The notes: a model not told the origin generated them from the sequence alone. 51,878 nucleotides of DNA from an uncultured Lachnospiraceae bacterium (GCA_910579425.1 CAJTVL010000028.1:1-51878); one strand, 5' to 3'. Counted from the first letter of the stretch, positions 17,514 to 27,279 are shown. A program made the numbers and translations.

Positions 17514-19022
17514 ATGGCCGGAATCGGCGTTAAGCTTAATAAGATATACGAAAAAAGTACGATTACAACGGATCTGTATGGGTTTATTTACAGCACGGTA
17601 ATAACTATAGCGCCCATGCTGCTGGTGTTTGCCGCGATCATGCTGATGCAGTTTTGGCTGGGCTTTTCACGGGTTAGCTATGCGGCTAGAGAGCTTTATT
17701 CCTGTACAGTTTTGTATATTTTCATTTTTGCCTTTTTGGTGGTATCCCCATTTAATCCGGTAATCTCACGGTTTATGTCGGATATGATTTACGAGGAGAA
17801 GTATGAGGATATTCTGGCATGTTTTTATGCAGGGCTTTTTATGACTGTCGTACTGGGATGTATTCTGGGTATTCCCTTTTGTCTGCACGAACATTTTGTA
17901 GGTGAAGTACCGGTTTATTATGTCTTTACCGGGTTTTGCGGATATATCAGCCTGATCATGGTGATCTACTGTATGACGTATCTTTCGATCAGCAAGGATT
18001 ATAAGAGAGTTTCCTTTTTCTTTTTGATCGGAATGGCGCTCACAATAGTATTATCGTTAATTTTCTGTTTTATTTTTTATATGGAACCTACATACAGCGC
18101 ACTTCTTGGGCTTGTATTAGGTTTTTTTGTCATCGCGGTGCTTGAATACGGACAGGTCAGACAGTTTTTTCCGGTGAACAGCGGGAAGTACGGTATGATG
18201 TTGCGCTATTTTCGTAAATATTGGCAGTTGATTTTTATCAATTTTCTTTATGTCCTGGGATTATATACGCATAATTTTGTATTCTGGACTACAGAGCTGC
18301 GAATTGTGGTGGTAAAGAGCTTTGTTTGCGCAGAGCCTTATGATGTGGCGACCTGTATTGCAATGTTTACCAACATAGCGGCTTCCGTTATTTTTATCTC
18401 CCGGGTTGAGATGCGCTTTAGAGAGCGTTACAAGGCCTATACGGAGGCTGTGATAGGCGGGAGGTGGATGGATATTGAAACTTCCAAAAAGAGAATGTTC
18501 CGGCATTTGTCGGATGAATTGGTGGGACTTGTCAGAATACAGTTTATTGTATCGGTAGTTATTTATTTCCTGGCGATTCTCTTTCTTCCGAGATTTGGAT
18601 ACGGCGGGCTGGTCATGGAATTTTATCATTGTCTGGCAGCAGGGTACTTCCCTCTCTTTATCATGTATGCGGCAATCCTGTTCCTTTATTATTTTAATGA
18701 TCTGGTAGGAGCGCTGTTTACATCCATTTTGTTCTTTGTGACGGTGTTGGCAGGAAGTATTATTGGTACGCATCTGCCATATTTGTGGGGAGGGATTGGA
18801 GTATTCGCCGGATCAATGGTGGGATTTGTCGTTGCTTATTTTCGCTTGCGCTGGCTGGAGAGGCGGTTGGATTTCCATGTGTTCTGTGATGGCCGTATCT
18901 TAAAAACGACAGTAGGGAAAATGCCCTCGGGGAAGGTTCTGGATCGATATAACGGAGTGGATGAGACCGAGATAAAAAAGAAAGTTCAGACAGAAGCAAC
19001 GGGATTAGAGGTTCCGGTATGA
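17514..19022 (+). CDS. pelG: PelG exopolysaccharide exporter (Wzx-like membrane protein)
   Basis: PelG is a 12-helix MOP-superfamily membrane protein thought to form the export channel with PelD and PelE. The 502 aa sequence begins AGIGVKLNKIYEKST, close to the family start. It keeps SPFNPVISRFMSDMIYE (about 82-98) and WTTELRIVVVKSFVCAEPYDVATCIAMF (split about 256-285), both characteristic. The start at 17514 is set by GAGGAG seven bases upstream; an in-frame ATG at 17457 lies inside pelF and adds residues not seen in the family. A cytoplasmic tail of about 45 residues follows the last helix. Confidence 0.9.
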   Translation: MAGIGVKLNKIYEKSTITTDLYGFIYSTVITIAPMLLVFAAIMLMQFWLGFSRVSYAARELYSCTVLYIFIFAFLVVSPFNPVISRFMSDMIYEEKYEDILACFYAGLFMTVVLGCILGIPFCLHEHFVGEVPVYYVFTGFCGYISLIMVIYCMTYLSISKDYKRVSFFFLIGMALTIVLSLIFCFIFYMEPTYSALLGLVLGFFVIAVLEYGQVRQFFPVNSGKYGMMLRYFRKYWQLIFINFLYVLGLYTHNFVFWTTELRIVVVKSFVCAEPYDVATCIAMFTNIAASVIFISRVEMRFRERYKAYTEAVIGGRWMDIETSKKRMFRHLSDELVGLVRIQFIVSVVIYFLAILFLPRFGYGGLVMEFYHCLAAGYFPLFIMYAAILFLYYFNDLVGALFTSILFFVTVLAGSIIGTHLPYLWGGIGVFAGSMVGFVVAYFRLRWLERRLDFHVFCDGRILKTTVGKMPSGKVLDRYNGVDETEIKKKVQTEATGLEVPV

Positions 19023-19041
19023 GGGAGGAAGTGAGCATTAT

Positions 19042-20178
19042 ATGGCATCGGGGATAGTGTTACAGCTGCTCTTGATTCTGGCTGGTATAGGTACATTGAC
19101 GGTGGCAGTATTGGCTCTCGCCAGGCGGAGAATGCTGGAGAGTCTGTGTTTGATATGGGGATTTTTTTCACTTCTTTTGATTATAGCGGGAATTGTGCTG
19201 CGGCCTACTATGTGGAATAGGTATTTGAGCTATAGCGGACTGGTACTAATCGGCTTAGCGGGAGTTTGCCTTCTTATAGCGGCATATTTTATTAGTGTTG
19301 GAATATCGGAGCTTCTGCGCAGAATGCGGGAGACGGTTATCCAGATTTCGCTCTTGCAATTGGAAAGAGAGGGCGTGAGAGCAGAAAGTATAGAACAGAA
19401 AAAAAGAGAGCTTCTTGTAGTAATTCCCGCCTTTAATGAGTCGGGAAATATAAAAAAGTTTTTGAGTCAGTTAGAAGCAGCGTCGGTTCGGGAATATGCA
19501 GATATTGTGGTAATAGATGATGGGTCTACAGACAGGACGAGGCAAATTGTAGAGGGAATGCATTTTTCCTGTGTCAGCGGTATTTTTAATCAGGGCTATG
19601 GCAGCGCATTGCAGACAGGATATAAATATGCCGTAAAACAAGGTTACAACTATGTGGTTCAGGCAGATGCAGATGGACAGCACGATGCAGGCAATATTAA
19701 AAAAATTTATGATGAGCTGAGACTGCCGGATGGCGAGGGTAGGCTGCCGGATATTGTTTTAGGGTCTCGTTTCCTGCCGGGAAGTGTGTCTTTTCCTGTT
19801 CCCAGGATAAAAATGTTGGGGATAGTATTGTTTCGGTGGGTTTTGAAGCTGTTCACAGGGGAGTGGATTACAGATCCAACCACGGGACTCCAGGGACTAA
19901 ATGCCAGGACAGTGTGGTGCTATTCAAGATACGGCTACTTTGATGACGGATACCCGGACGCAAATATTATTATGCAGATGCTGCTTCGCGGATACAGGAT
20001 CAGGGAGATTCCGGCAATGATGCATGAACGGAGCGTGGGAAAGGGTATGCATTCGGGAGTAAGGCCTGTGCTTTATATGTTTCGCATGGCGTTCTCCATA
20101 TCAGCAGTTTATATTCGGGAGAAAATATTAAAAAAAGAGCGGATACCTGTTTATGAAAATATGGAAAAAGATATATAA
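19042..20178 (+). CDS. DUF2304-GT2 fusion (polyprenyl-phosphate glycosyltransferase-like)
   Basis: The 378 aa protein has three N-terminal membrane helices (about 4-24, 33-53, 62-85) and a short coiled linker, resembling DUF2304. A Dpm1-type GT2 domain (about 122-350) follows, with LLVVIPAFNESGN, IDDGSTDRT, ADADGQHD and a DPTTGLQGLNA acceptor motif. Dpm1-like enzymes move a sugar from a nucleotide to polyprenyl phosphate. In many Clostridia DUF2304 and the GT2 are separate adjacent genes; here they are one chain. It lies just after pelG, so it may make a lipid-linked sugar for side-chain addition by the GT-C-like protein at 21462. GAGGGAGGAAG precedes the ATG. Confidence 0.82.
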   Translation: MASGIVLQLLLILAGIGTLTVAVLALARRRMLESLCLIWGFFSLLLIIAGIVLRPTMWNRYLSYSGLVLIGLAGVCLLIAAYFISVGISELLRRMRETVIQISLLQLEREGVRAESIEQKKRELLVVIPAFNESGNIKKFLSQLEAASVREYADIVVIDDGSTDRTRQIVEGMHFSCVSGIFNQGYGSALQTGYKYAVKQGYNYVVQADADGQHDAGNIKKIYDELRLPDGEGRLPDIVLGSRFLPGSVSFPVPRIKMLGIVLFRWVLKLFTGEWITDPTTGLQGLNARTVWCYSRYGYFDDGYPDANIIMQMLLRGYRIREIPAMMHERSVGKGMHSGVRPVLYMFRMAFSISAVYIREKILKKERIPVYENMEKDI

Positions 20179-21442
20179 AAAGGAAAAGAAGAATTTCCGG
20201 CCGGGAGATTTCACGGAATCCACAGAATATCTTTCTAATCCGGGACAGGGATGGTATCGGATTTTTACCTATGATGCAGGTAGAGAGACAGTGCTTGAGG
20301 AAGAAAACGCAACTTTGGAGGGAGAGAGTCTTGCATTGGTGAGAATCAATATTGGAAGGTATCGATGTGAGAAGCTTCCGGAGACCGCTCTTGAAAATAT
20401 ACGCCGGATTTTACTTTTTTTCGGACAAAGAGGAGTGGATATGATCCTGCGCATAGTTTATGACCTGGAGGGTAAAGGGCTGGAGAGAGAGCCGGATCTG
20501 TTTAGCCTGGTGAGAGATCATATGCTTCAGCTTTCTGCCCTGATTCACGAATTTGAGGATCGGATTCTGGTATATCAGGGACTTTTGGTGGGAAGCTGGG
20601 GAGAAATGCATCAATCCAAATTTCTGGCTGAAAAATGGCTTCTTGATCTGGAATCGGCGTTTCGCAGCCACGGAAATGATAAGGTCTGGCTTGCTGTGAG
20701 ACGTCCTGTTTTTTTGCGGATGCTGATAGGGACGGAGGATGCTTCATTGGGAAAAAGAACTATGTTCAATGATGCGGTGGGAAGTTCCCAGACCGATATG
20801 GGGACATATGGCTGGAAGAACAGGAAAGATTCTTCATGGAAAGAGGCATGGGTACGAGAGGAGGAAGTTTTGTTTATTGAAAGAGTCCTCCAAAAGGCAC
20901 CTTTTGGAGGGGAAGCTCTTTTACCGGAAAAAGGATATGAAATTACTTCTGCTGAGATTGTGAAGGATATGCGCAGAATGCATCTCTCCTATCTGAATTG
21001 TCAGCATGACAGGCGTGTATTGGAACTGTGGAAAAAACGACGCTGGCATTCGACAGATGTTTGGAACAATGTCAGCCTGTATGATTATATAGGAAGCCAT
21101 TTGGGTTACCGTTTCTGTGTAAGAGGAGTGTCCGTGAGCAGGGGGGAAGGAAGCGGGATATGGAGCTTGTGCGTGGTAATCGAAAATATTGGTTTTGGGA
21201 ACCTGTGTCAGGAGGCAGAGGCGGAGCTGATCCGGATAGATAAGGATGGAGAACGGAGCTGTCAGCGCCTGGACTGGGACGCAAGAGAGTGGGGCGCCGG
21301 AAGAAGAATTACGTGTTGGGCTCAGATTATCCCGGAGGAAGGAAGTCTGTATATCAGGCTGAGAAGGAAATGGGATGGGGGCAGGATTTTGTTTTCCAAT
21401 AAAATGAATGGAGATATGTTCTGTCTGGGAACCATGGCATGA
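20153..21442 (+). CDS. DUF4874/DUF4832 protein, copy 1 (glycosidase-like, no export signal)
   Basis: The 429 aa protein opens with a basic N-terminus and no hydrophobic segment, then YLSNPGQGWYRIF, VRINIGRYR, ILRIVYD, QGLLVGSWGEMHQSKF (about 140-156), FNDAVGS, GTYGW and HLSYLNCQHDR. These match the DUF4874 plus DUF4832 pair, a predicted TIM barrel related to glycoside hydrolases; the Glu of SWGEM is a catalytic candidate. It overlaps the GT2 gene by 26 bases. The lack of a signal peptide is odd for an extracellular hydrolase and contrasts with copy 2 at 27344. It may act in the cytoplasm or use another export route. The substrate is unknown. Confidence 0.72.
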   Translation: MKIWKKIYKKEKKNFRPGDFTESTEYLSNPGQGWYRIFTYDAGRETVLEEENATLEGESLALVRINIGRYRCEKLPETALENIRRILLFFGQRGVDMILRIVYDLEGKGLEREPDLFSLVRDHMLQLSALIHEFEDRILVYQGLLVGSWGEMHQSKFLAEKWLLDLESAFRSHGNDKVWLAVRRPVFLRMLIGTEDASLGKRTMFNDAVGSSQTDMGTYGWKNRKDSSWKEAWVREEEVLFIERVLQKAPFGGEALLPEKGYEITSAEIVKDMRRMHLSYLNCQHDRRVLELWKKRRWHSTDVWNNVSLYDYIGSHLGYRFCVRGVSVSRGEGSGIWSLCVVIENIGFGNLCQEAEAELIRIDKDGERSCQRLDWDAREWGAGRRITCWAQIIPEEGSLYIRLRRKWDGGRILFSNKMNGDMFCLGTMA

Positions 21443-21461
21443 ACAGCAGGAGGAAAATAAC

Positions 21462-23702
21462 ATGGATAAGATGTATTGGTATATGGAGTATATTAAGGTA
21501 TTTGCCGGATATATAGCTCTGCTGTATATCTGGCCGAGTATCATTTTCCGTAAGTACTTAAGGGGGAAAGGGCTGACTTTCCGCTTTATGTTTTGCTCTA
21601 TCGTGCAGATTATTTTAATTAATACGGTGGTTCTTGGTTTGGGGCTCTTACACATCTTAAATGAATGGACTGTGAGAGGGATGTTTTGGGGGACGCTTGC
21701 CATATCGTTTGGATTATCCTTAAGAGAGAAGAGTGAAAAAAGATCTATTTTTCTAAGCTTCTTGGCGGGCCGGTGTGGATGGAAGATGCTGTTGGTTCGG
21801 ATTTGGGAACATCAGAAACAGATATTTTTCAAATTTAAAAATAAATATAAGGATTATTTTGTTAAATATATTTTGCTGAGCCTGATTATGCTGTATGGTA
21901 TCGTTTACTTTTCTTATGGGGCATTTCAGCAGCATTCCTATGGAAGCGGGGATCTATATGTTCATCATTCATGGATTTATGGTTTACAGCAGGGGAAAAT
22001 ATTTGCAGACGGAATCTACCCCCATGCAATGCATTGCTTTATCTACAGCATGCATACATTGTTTGGAATCAAGGTATATAGCTGCCTGCTTTTTGTAGGA
22101 TGCATTCATATCCTTACGTTCCTGACGGCTATATATTGTTTTTTGAAAAAGATTTTTTACTGGCAATATACTCCCTTGTTTGTTTTAGTCGCTTATCTGA
22201 CTTTTGATAGTAGAGGTGGGATTGACAGTATGGTACGTCTTCAGTGGACCCTTCCCCAGGAATTTGGGTTTTACCTGGTTTTTTTGTGTCCACTCCTTCT
22301 ATTATATTTTTTGCAGATAGATGAAAAAGAGATTGATGAGACGAAATTCCAAAGTAGAGATATTTCTTTTCTCTTTATGTTGGGGATCGGGGCGGCAGTT
22401 TCTACTCATTTTTACAGTCTTTTTATGGCATTTGTGATTTGCCTTGCAATATCTATTGTACATTTACGGCAATTTTTTTGCTTAAAGAAAGTCCGGAAAA
22501 CGCTGGTTATTGTTTTAGCAGGTTTAGGAACAGGTATAATTCCGATGCTGCTTGCAATTGCATCAGGAATAAAAACACAGGGCTCTCTGAAATGGGGCAT
22601 GAAAATGATAGATGGAACAGCAAAAGAGGCGGTTGTTGTTGATGGTATCCAAAATGATTTTTCAGTGATAAGGATTATGAAAGTTATCGCTGAAAAGGGA
22701 TATATATATTTGTATGGGGAAAAGGTCGGGACAGGGATTATTCTGGTATTGGCGGTAAGCGTTATAGGGCTTGTAATATTCGGAGCAATAGAAGGCATAC
22801 GCTGCAAAAAAGGGGAAAAGCGGAGGATACCATGTGGCGTAGTTACCAGATATCTTTCGATGATCCTTGCTTCCTTTTTTTTCATGGTTTTGTTTGTTGC
22901 GCCATATATAGGTTTGCCGGAGTTAGTATCGATTTTTCGATTGTTCAGTATTATACAGGGCTTGATATTGGGGTCCATATGTATCCCGTTGGACTTTTTC
23001 TTGTATTTGACGGCTTGCAATTTGGAGCCCAAGGTGATGAAGCTGGAGACAGCGCTTGTATGCGTAATGATTTATTGTAGCGCGTTCCTTTTCTGTTTCC
23101 ACGGGTATCTGTATTGTGGGTTGACACGTTATAATGTGACAGTTTCCGTAACCAACAGGATTATGGATACATACCCCAAGCATTCCTATACCATTGTTTC
23201 AACAACTGACGAATTATATCAGGTAATTGACAGAGGATGGCATGAAGAACTTCTTCGGTTTATTGAGCAAATCAGCGGAGAGGAATACTACCTGCCAACA
23301 GAATATATATTTTTATATGTTGAAAAACATCCGATTAAACATGGCCAACAATACTTTTTCTGCGGACCGCTCTGGCTGGCTGGCGGAAATCAAGCGCTGT
23401 CCGGAGCAGCTCAGTCACAGGGCCAGAGGCCGGAAATTGTCCATGACGAAATATCAGAGAAGGAAGCGGATAAGACGATTCAATATCACGAGAATTTATA
23501 TAAAAATTATCGTGACCTACATAATCGGGTTATTATCGAATCAAAAGCGTATCAGTGGTATCAATCTTTTGCCCAATTATATCCGGCGGAAACCAGCATA
23601 TACTACGAAGATGAGGATTTTGTCTGTTACAAAATCCATCAGGATGCTCAGTCTATGCTTAATCTTGCATTAGGTGTTGGCGGAAATTATGGAGATAGCT
23701 AA
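21462..23702 (+). CDS. Large polytopic membrane protein, GT-C glycosyltransferase-like
   Basis: The 746 aa protein has about 13 membrane helices and a C-terminal extracytoplasmic domain of about 170 residues. The first large outer loop reads GSGDLYVHHSWIYGL, then GIYPHAMHCF. An Asp there followed by YPxxxH resembles the catalytic loop of GT-C enzymes that use polyprenyl-phosphate sugars. I do not recognise a named family. I chose the ATG at 21462 because AGGAGG lies eight bases upstream; the frame extends back to 21408 inside the previous gene. Its place after a Dpm1-like GT2 fits a role adding side groups to the polymer outside the membrane. GC is visibly lower than in the flanks. Confidence 0.6.
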   Translation: MDKMYWYMEYIKVFAGYIALLYIWPSIIFRKYLRGKGLTFRFMFCSIVQIILINTVVLGLGLLHILNEWTVRGMFWGTLAISFGLSLREKSEKRSIFLSFLAGRCGWKMLLVRIWEHQKQIFFKFKNKYKDYFVKYILLSLIMLYGIVYFSYGAFQQHSYGSGDLYVHHSWIYGLQQGKIFADGIYPHAMHCFIYSMHTLFGIKVYSCLLFVGCIHILTFLTAIYCFLKKIFYWQYTPLFVLVAYLTFDSRGGIDSMVRLQWTLPQEFGFYLVFLCPLLLLYFLQIDEKEIDETKFQSRDISFLFMLGIGAAVSTHFYSLFMAFVICLAISIVHLRQFFCLKKVRKTLVIVLAGLGTGIIPMLLAIASGIKTQGSLKWGMKMIDGTAKEAVVVDGIQNDFSVIRIMKVIAEKGYIYLYGEKVGTGIILVLAVSVIGLVIFGAIEGIRCKKGEKRRIPCGVVTRYLSMILASFFFMVLFVAPYIGLPELVSIFRLFSIIQGLILGSICIPLDFFLYLTACNLEPKVMKLETALVCVMIYCSAFLFCFHGYLYCGLTRYNVTVSVTNRIMDTYPKHSYTIVSTTDELYQVIDRGWHEELLRFIEQISGEEYYLPTEYIFLYVEKHPIKHGQQYFFCGPLWLAGGNQALSGAAQSQGQRPEIVHDEISEKEADKTIQYHENLYKNYRDLHNRVIIESKAYQWYQSFAQLYPAETSIYYEDEDFVCYKIHQDAQSMLNLALGVGGNYGDS

Positions 23703-24931
23703 TGAGAAAAATACTATTTGTAATTAATACTATGGGGCACGCAGGTGCGGAAACGGCTCTGATTGAATTATTAAAGAGACTGGAATCTGAAGCTGTAAGG
23801 TCTGAAATTTTTCTCTATGTGATTACGGGGCAGGGAGATTTGATTAGACAGGTGCCCTCTTATATCCGGTTATTAAATTCTGATTATGATGATCATTCTG
23901 TTCTGACAGGTGCAGGAAAGCGCAGAATGTATAGAAAGGTAATAAGAGCCTTTTTCCGAAATGGCGGGTGCATTCGAAAGGGACAATTTTTCGCAAGGAA
24001 TATGGTTAGTATGCTTAGAAAGGGGCATATCCAAGTAGATAAGCTTTTATGGAGGATTATGTCGGACGGTGCGCAGCGATTCGAGGATACTTTCGATTTG
24101 GCGGTCGCATGGCTGGAGGGAGCCTCGGCCTACTATGTGGCAGACTACGTAAAGGCCAGGAAGAAAGCGGCATTTATACATATTGATTATGAAAGCGCAG
24201 GCTATACAAGAGAAATGGATAGAGGCTGTTTTTCCCAATTTGACCGGATATTTGCAGTTTCTGATGAGACGAAGAAGCATTTTACAGCGTTTTATCCGGA
24301 ATATGCACCCAAAACAGCAGTGATCAATAATTTTATTGCCAGAGAGGAAATTATCAGGCGCTCTAAGGCGCCTGGGGGTTTTTCGGATACGTTTGAGGGG
24401 ATACGCATCCTGTCCGTGGGGAGGCTTAGTTGGCAAAAGGCCTATGATCTGGCAGTAGAGGCTCTGAAAATCTTAAAGGATAAAGGGTATTGTGTAAGAT
24501 GGTATGTTTTAGGAGCAGGAGAGCAGCGGAAAAAACTTGAGAGAAAAATAAGAAAATTGGGGTTGAAAGAGGATTTTCTCCTTTTAGGGATGGCGGAGAA
24601 TCCTTATCCATATTATGCGCAGACGGACGTGTATGTGCAGGCAAGCAGATTTGAGGGAAAAAGTATTGCTATCCGGGAAGCGCAGGTACTTGGCTGTGCA
24701 ATTATTGTGTCCGATTGCAACGGGAACCGGGAGCAGGTAAGTAATCATCAAGATGGAATTTTGTGTGAATTAACTCCATGTGCCATTGCAGAGAGTATCG
24801 CAGAACTTTGTGAAAATGAGAAGAAGCGAAAAGAGCTGGGAAAAGCGGCGCAGTTGAAAAACATGACAGATGGGCAGGAACTAAAAAAATTATGGAGCCT
24901 GCTGGAGAAAAATCAGGATGCTTCAGGTTAA
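23702..24931 (+). CDS. Glycosyltransferase family 4
   Basis: The 409 aa GT-B enzyme has a glycine-rich N-terminal loop (NTMGHAGAETALIELL), SVGRLSWQKAYDLAVEAL near residue 240, and the donor-binding E-x7-E in RFEGKSIAIREAQVLG near residue 318. It transfers a sugar with retained configuration from a nucleotide donor in the cytoplasm. Its ATG shares a base with the upstream TAA (TAATG), implying coupled translation. The segment around residues 60-120 is longer than in many GT4 enzymes and basic. The next gene is the degraded Stealth gene. Confidence 0.85.
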   Translation: MRKILFVINTMGHAGAETALIELLKRLESEAVRSEIFLYVITGQGDLIRQVPSYIRLLNSDYDDHSVLTGAGKRRMYRKVIRAFFRNGGCIRKGQFFARNMVSMLRKGHIQVDKLLWRIMSDGAQRFEDTFDLAVAWLEGASAYYVADYVKARKKAAFIHIDYESAGYTREMDRGCFSQFDRIFAVSDETKKHFTAFYPEYAPKTAVINNFIAREEIIRRSKAPGGFSDTFEGIRILSVGRLSWQKAYDLAVEALKILKDKGYCVRWYVLGAGEQRKKLERKIRKLGLKEDFLLLGMAENPYPYYAQTDVYVQASRFEGKSIAIREAQVLGCAIIVSDCNGNREQVSNHQDGILCELTPCAIAESIAELCENEKKRKELGKAAQLKNMTDGQELKKLWSLLEKNQDASG

Positions 24932-24953
24932 GTTTACAAGGGGGATAGCCGGA

Positions 24954-25689
24954 ATGGAGGATGCAATTGATTTCGTAATAGTAAGGGTAGATGGGCAGGA
25001 CGACAGGTGGAGAAAACAAAGGGCGGCATTTCAAACTGAAATTTCCAAAGGAGATGATTCCGAAGAACGGTACAGAGACTGGGGCTTACTGCGTTATTGG
25101 TTTAGAGGAGCGGTTTGCACCATGGGTATAGAAGATACATTTTGTTACATGAGGCCACATTCCCTTATGGTTAAATGTGAACCATCCCAAATTGCATATT
25201 GTAAAGCATGAGGATTATATTCCAAAAGAATTTCTGCCTGCTTTTAATAGTCATGTGATAGAAATGTACCTGCACCGTATCAAAGGTCTTTCAGAAAGGT
25301 TTGTCTATTTCAATGACGATATGTTCATGATCCGTCCTCTTTGTCAGACAGATTTTTTTAAAGACGGAAAGCCCTGCGACATGCTGGCTTTTCAGCCGGT
25401 GGTGGCAAATTCTTCGAATCCCACCATAAAAATTAGGGTAAATCAATATTTATTTCGGGAGTGGCAAAAGCTTTTCGGGAATTTTTATCCACAGAATATT
25501 TTGTAATTTTTCTGCTATATGAATGTGCAGGATGAGAATGCCAGACTGGTTCGGATCATCGAAAGACAAAAAAGAAAGATTATTTGTATCAATGATGCTC
25601 CAATCACCGGAAACCAGGAAGCGGTTCGTAGGGAGCTGCAGACAGCATTTCAGAGAGTTTTGCCAGAAGCTTCAGAATTTGAACGATAG
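24954..25689 (+). pseudogene. Degraded Stealth-family sugar-phosphate transferase
   Basis: The remains of the conserved Stealth regions can be read in order across two frames. CR1 is IDFVIVRVDGQDD, from the ATG at 24954. RYRDWGLLRYWFRG starts CR2. The frame then shifts by one near 25105 and continues as ERFAPWV, KIHFVT, GHIPLWLNVNHPKLHIVKH and FNSHVIEMYLHRIKGLSE, through NDDMFMIRPL. In-frame stops lie at 25129 (TAG), 25150 (TGA) and 25504 (TAA). About 100 residues of CR3 seem deleted between ANSSNP and VNQYLFREWQ. The C-terminal CR4 (RKIICINDAP) survives as a 56-codon fragment, 25519-25689. Intact Stealth proteins transfer sugar-1-phosphate to make phosphodiester-linked capsules. With one frameshift, three stops and a deletion, this copy cannot be functional. 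Confidence 0.88.
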
Positions 25690-25755
25690 GAATAATAAAT
25701 TTGGGACAAGGCCGGAACGTGTTCGGGGTTCAAAGAGGGTAAGGAGGCACGGAGT

Positions 25756-27279
25756 GTGAAAATTGATCGAATGGGCAATGCTGTCCGCAATACATTAATT
25801 GCCGAAGTGCTGACGGTTTATCGTGCGCTGGCGCCCTTTGTCCTGCGGACTGCATTGCTGTATTTTCTGGGAGTACAATATCTTGGCTTAAATGGTTTGT
25901 TTGCCTCTGTTCTCCAGGTCCTGAATGTTGCCGGACTGGGGGTGGAGAATGCCATTGTCTTTAGCTTATATAAGCCTATTGCACAGGATGAGAAAAATAT
26001 CATATGTGCATTACTGAGGCTTTATCGGAAATATTATATCAGTATAGGACTTTTTATTGCGGCGGCAGGAATCGGGATAGCGCCTTTTTTGCCGAAGCTG
26101 ATACAGGGAGAGGTTCCCTCCGATATCAATATTTCTTTTGCATTTCTCTTGTATCTGATGTATACGGTGGCTTCCTATATGGTGTTAGGCTATAAAAAGT
26201 GCTTACTGAAAGCTCATATGCGAAATGATATACTCAGCAAAGTTGTATTGACCGTATCTATATTTACGAATGCTCTCCAGCTATACGCAATTTGTATCCT
26301 CAGAAATTATTACATTTATCTTGGAATTTTGTTCTTGTACATTATCATAGCTAATTTGATCTCTGCCAGACTCGCGGAAAAGATGTATCCGGAATATAAA
26401 CCCTCGGGACAGGTAGAAGGAGAGCATTTGCTAAAGCTGAAAGAAAAGATCAGAGATTTATTTTTAGTCAAAATCAGCACGGTGCTTATGAATTCTGCCG
26501 ATATAATTGTTATTTCGGCGGTTATGGGACTCAATATACTGGCAGTATATCAGAACTACTATTTTGTCCTTACAACGGTCATTACATTTGTGGAGGTTTT
26601 GTTTGATTCGGCTATAGCGGGAATTGGAAACAGCCTGGTGACAGAATCAAAGGAAAAAAACTACACTGATTTTCAGATGATGACATTTATTATTGCATGG
26701 GTAGCTGGATGTTGTGCCTGTTGTATGCTCTGCTTATATCAGCCGTTTATGTGTATATGGGTAGGAGAGGATTTGCTGTTGCCCTTTGGTATGGTCATAT
26801 TGTTTGTATTCCGTTTTATTATCATGGAATTAAGCCGGATAATAAGTGTATATAAGGACGCAGCGGGAATGTGGCATAAAGACAGATTCAGGCCTTTTAT
26901 AACCGCTTTACTGAATTTGTTTTTGAATATTCTGACTATCAAAGACTTTGGACTTTATGGCGTTTTATTCTCTTCCGTAATAGTTACTTTGGCGGTAGAC
27001 TTCCCATGGTTGCTGCATAATATTTTTTCATTGCTGTTTTCACGGAATTATTTATGGACATATGTCAGGTCAATCTGTTATTATCTATTGATAACAGGGC
27101 TGTCCTGTATCTTTTCGATCATGATTTGCAATTGGATTTCGTATAATGCATGGAGAGGGATCATCGTGAGAGCGCTTATATGCCTCATCGTTCCCAATGT
27201 CCTTTTCCTGATTACTTACAGGAAAAGGAAAGAGTTTAAACAATGGGGCAGCATGATGAAATCCTTATTAAGGTGCTGA
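25756..27279 (+). CDS. Wzx-type oligosaccharide flippase (MOP superfamily)
   Basis: The 507 aa protein has about 12-14 membrane helices. It opens with the family's N-terminal region (RTALLYFLGVQYLGLNGLFASVLQVLNVAGLGVENAIVF, residues about 31-69), in which LGVQYLGLNGLF is typical of Gram-positive flippases. It should move a lipid-linked oligosaccharide across the membrane. The start is a GTG with AAGGAGG eight bases upstream; an ATG at 25771 is an alternative. A flippase next to PelG means that the locus has two MOP-type exporters, so a second, lipid-linked glycan probably belongs to this downstream part. GC is visibly low (many TTT, ATT and TAT codons). Confidence 0.85.
   Translation: MKIDRMGNAVRNTLIAEVLTVYRALAPFVLRTALLYFLGVQYLGLNGLFASVLQVLNVAGLGVENAIVFSLYKPIAQDEKNIICALLRLYRKYYISIGLFIAAAGIGIAPFLPKLIQGEVPSDINISFAFLLYLMYTVASYMVLGYKKCLLKAHMRNDILSKVVLTVSIFTNALQLYAICILRNYYIYLGILFLYIIIANLISARLAEKMYPEYKPSGQVEGEHLLKLKEKIRDLFLVKISTVLMNSADIIVISAVMGLNILAVYQNYYFVLTTVITFVEVLFDSAIAGIGNSLVTESKEKNYTDFQMMTFIIAWVAGCCACCMLCLYQPFMCIWVGEDLLLPFGMVILFVFRFIIMELSRIISVYKDAAGMWHKDRFRPFITALLNLFLNILTIKDFGLYGVLFSSVIVTLAVDFPWLLHNIFSLLFSRNYLWTYVRSICYYLLITGLSCIFSIMICNWISYNAWRGIIVRALICLIVPNVLFLITYRKRKEFKQWGSMMKSLLRC

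Noticed and set aside
20921..21703. 260-codon minus-strand frame over the DUF4832 and GT-C genes
   Set aside because: The composition is that of an antisense frame (Ser/Pro/Ile/His-rich); the plus-strand genes here are supported by motifs and overlaps.
25177..25506. Separate 109-codon protein
   Set aside because: It is the middle fragment of the Stealth pseudogene; the codons before it and after it are Stealth sequence interrupted by stops.
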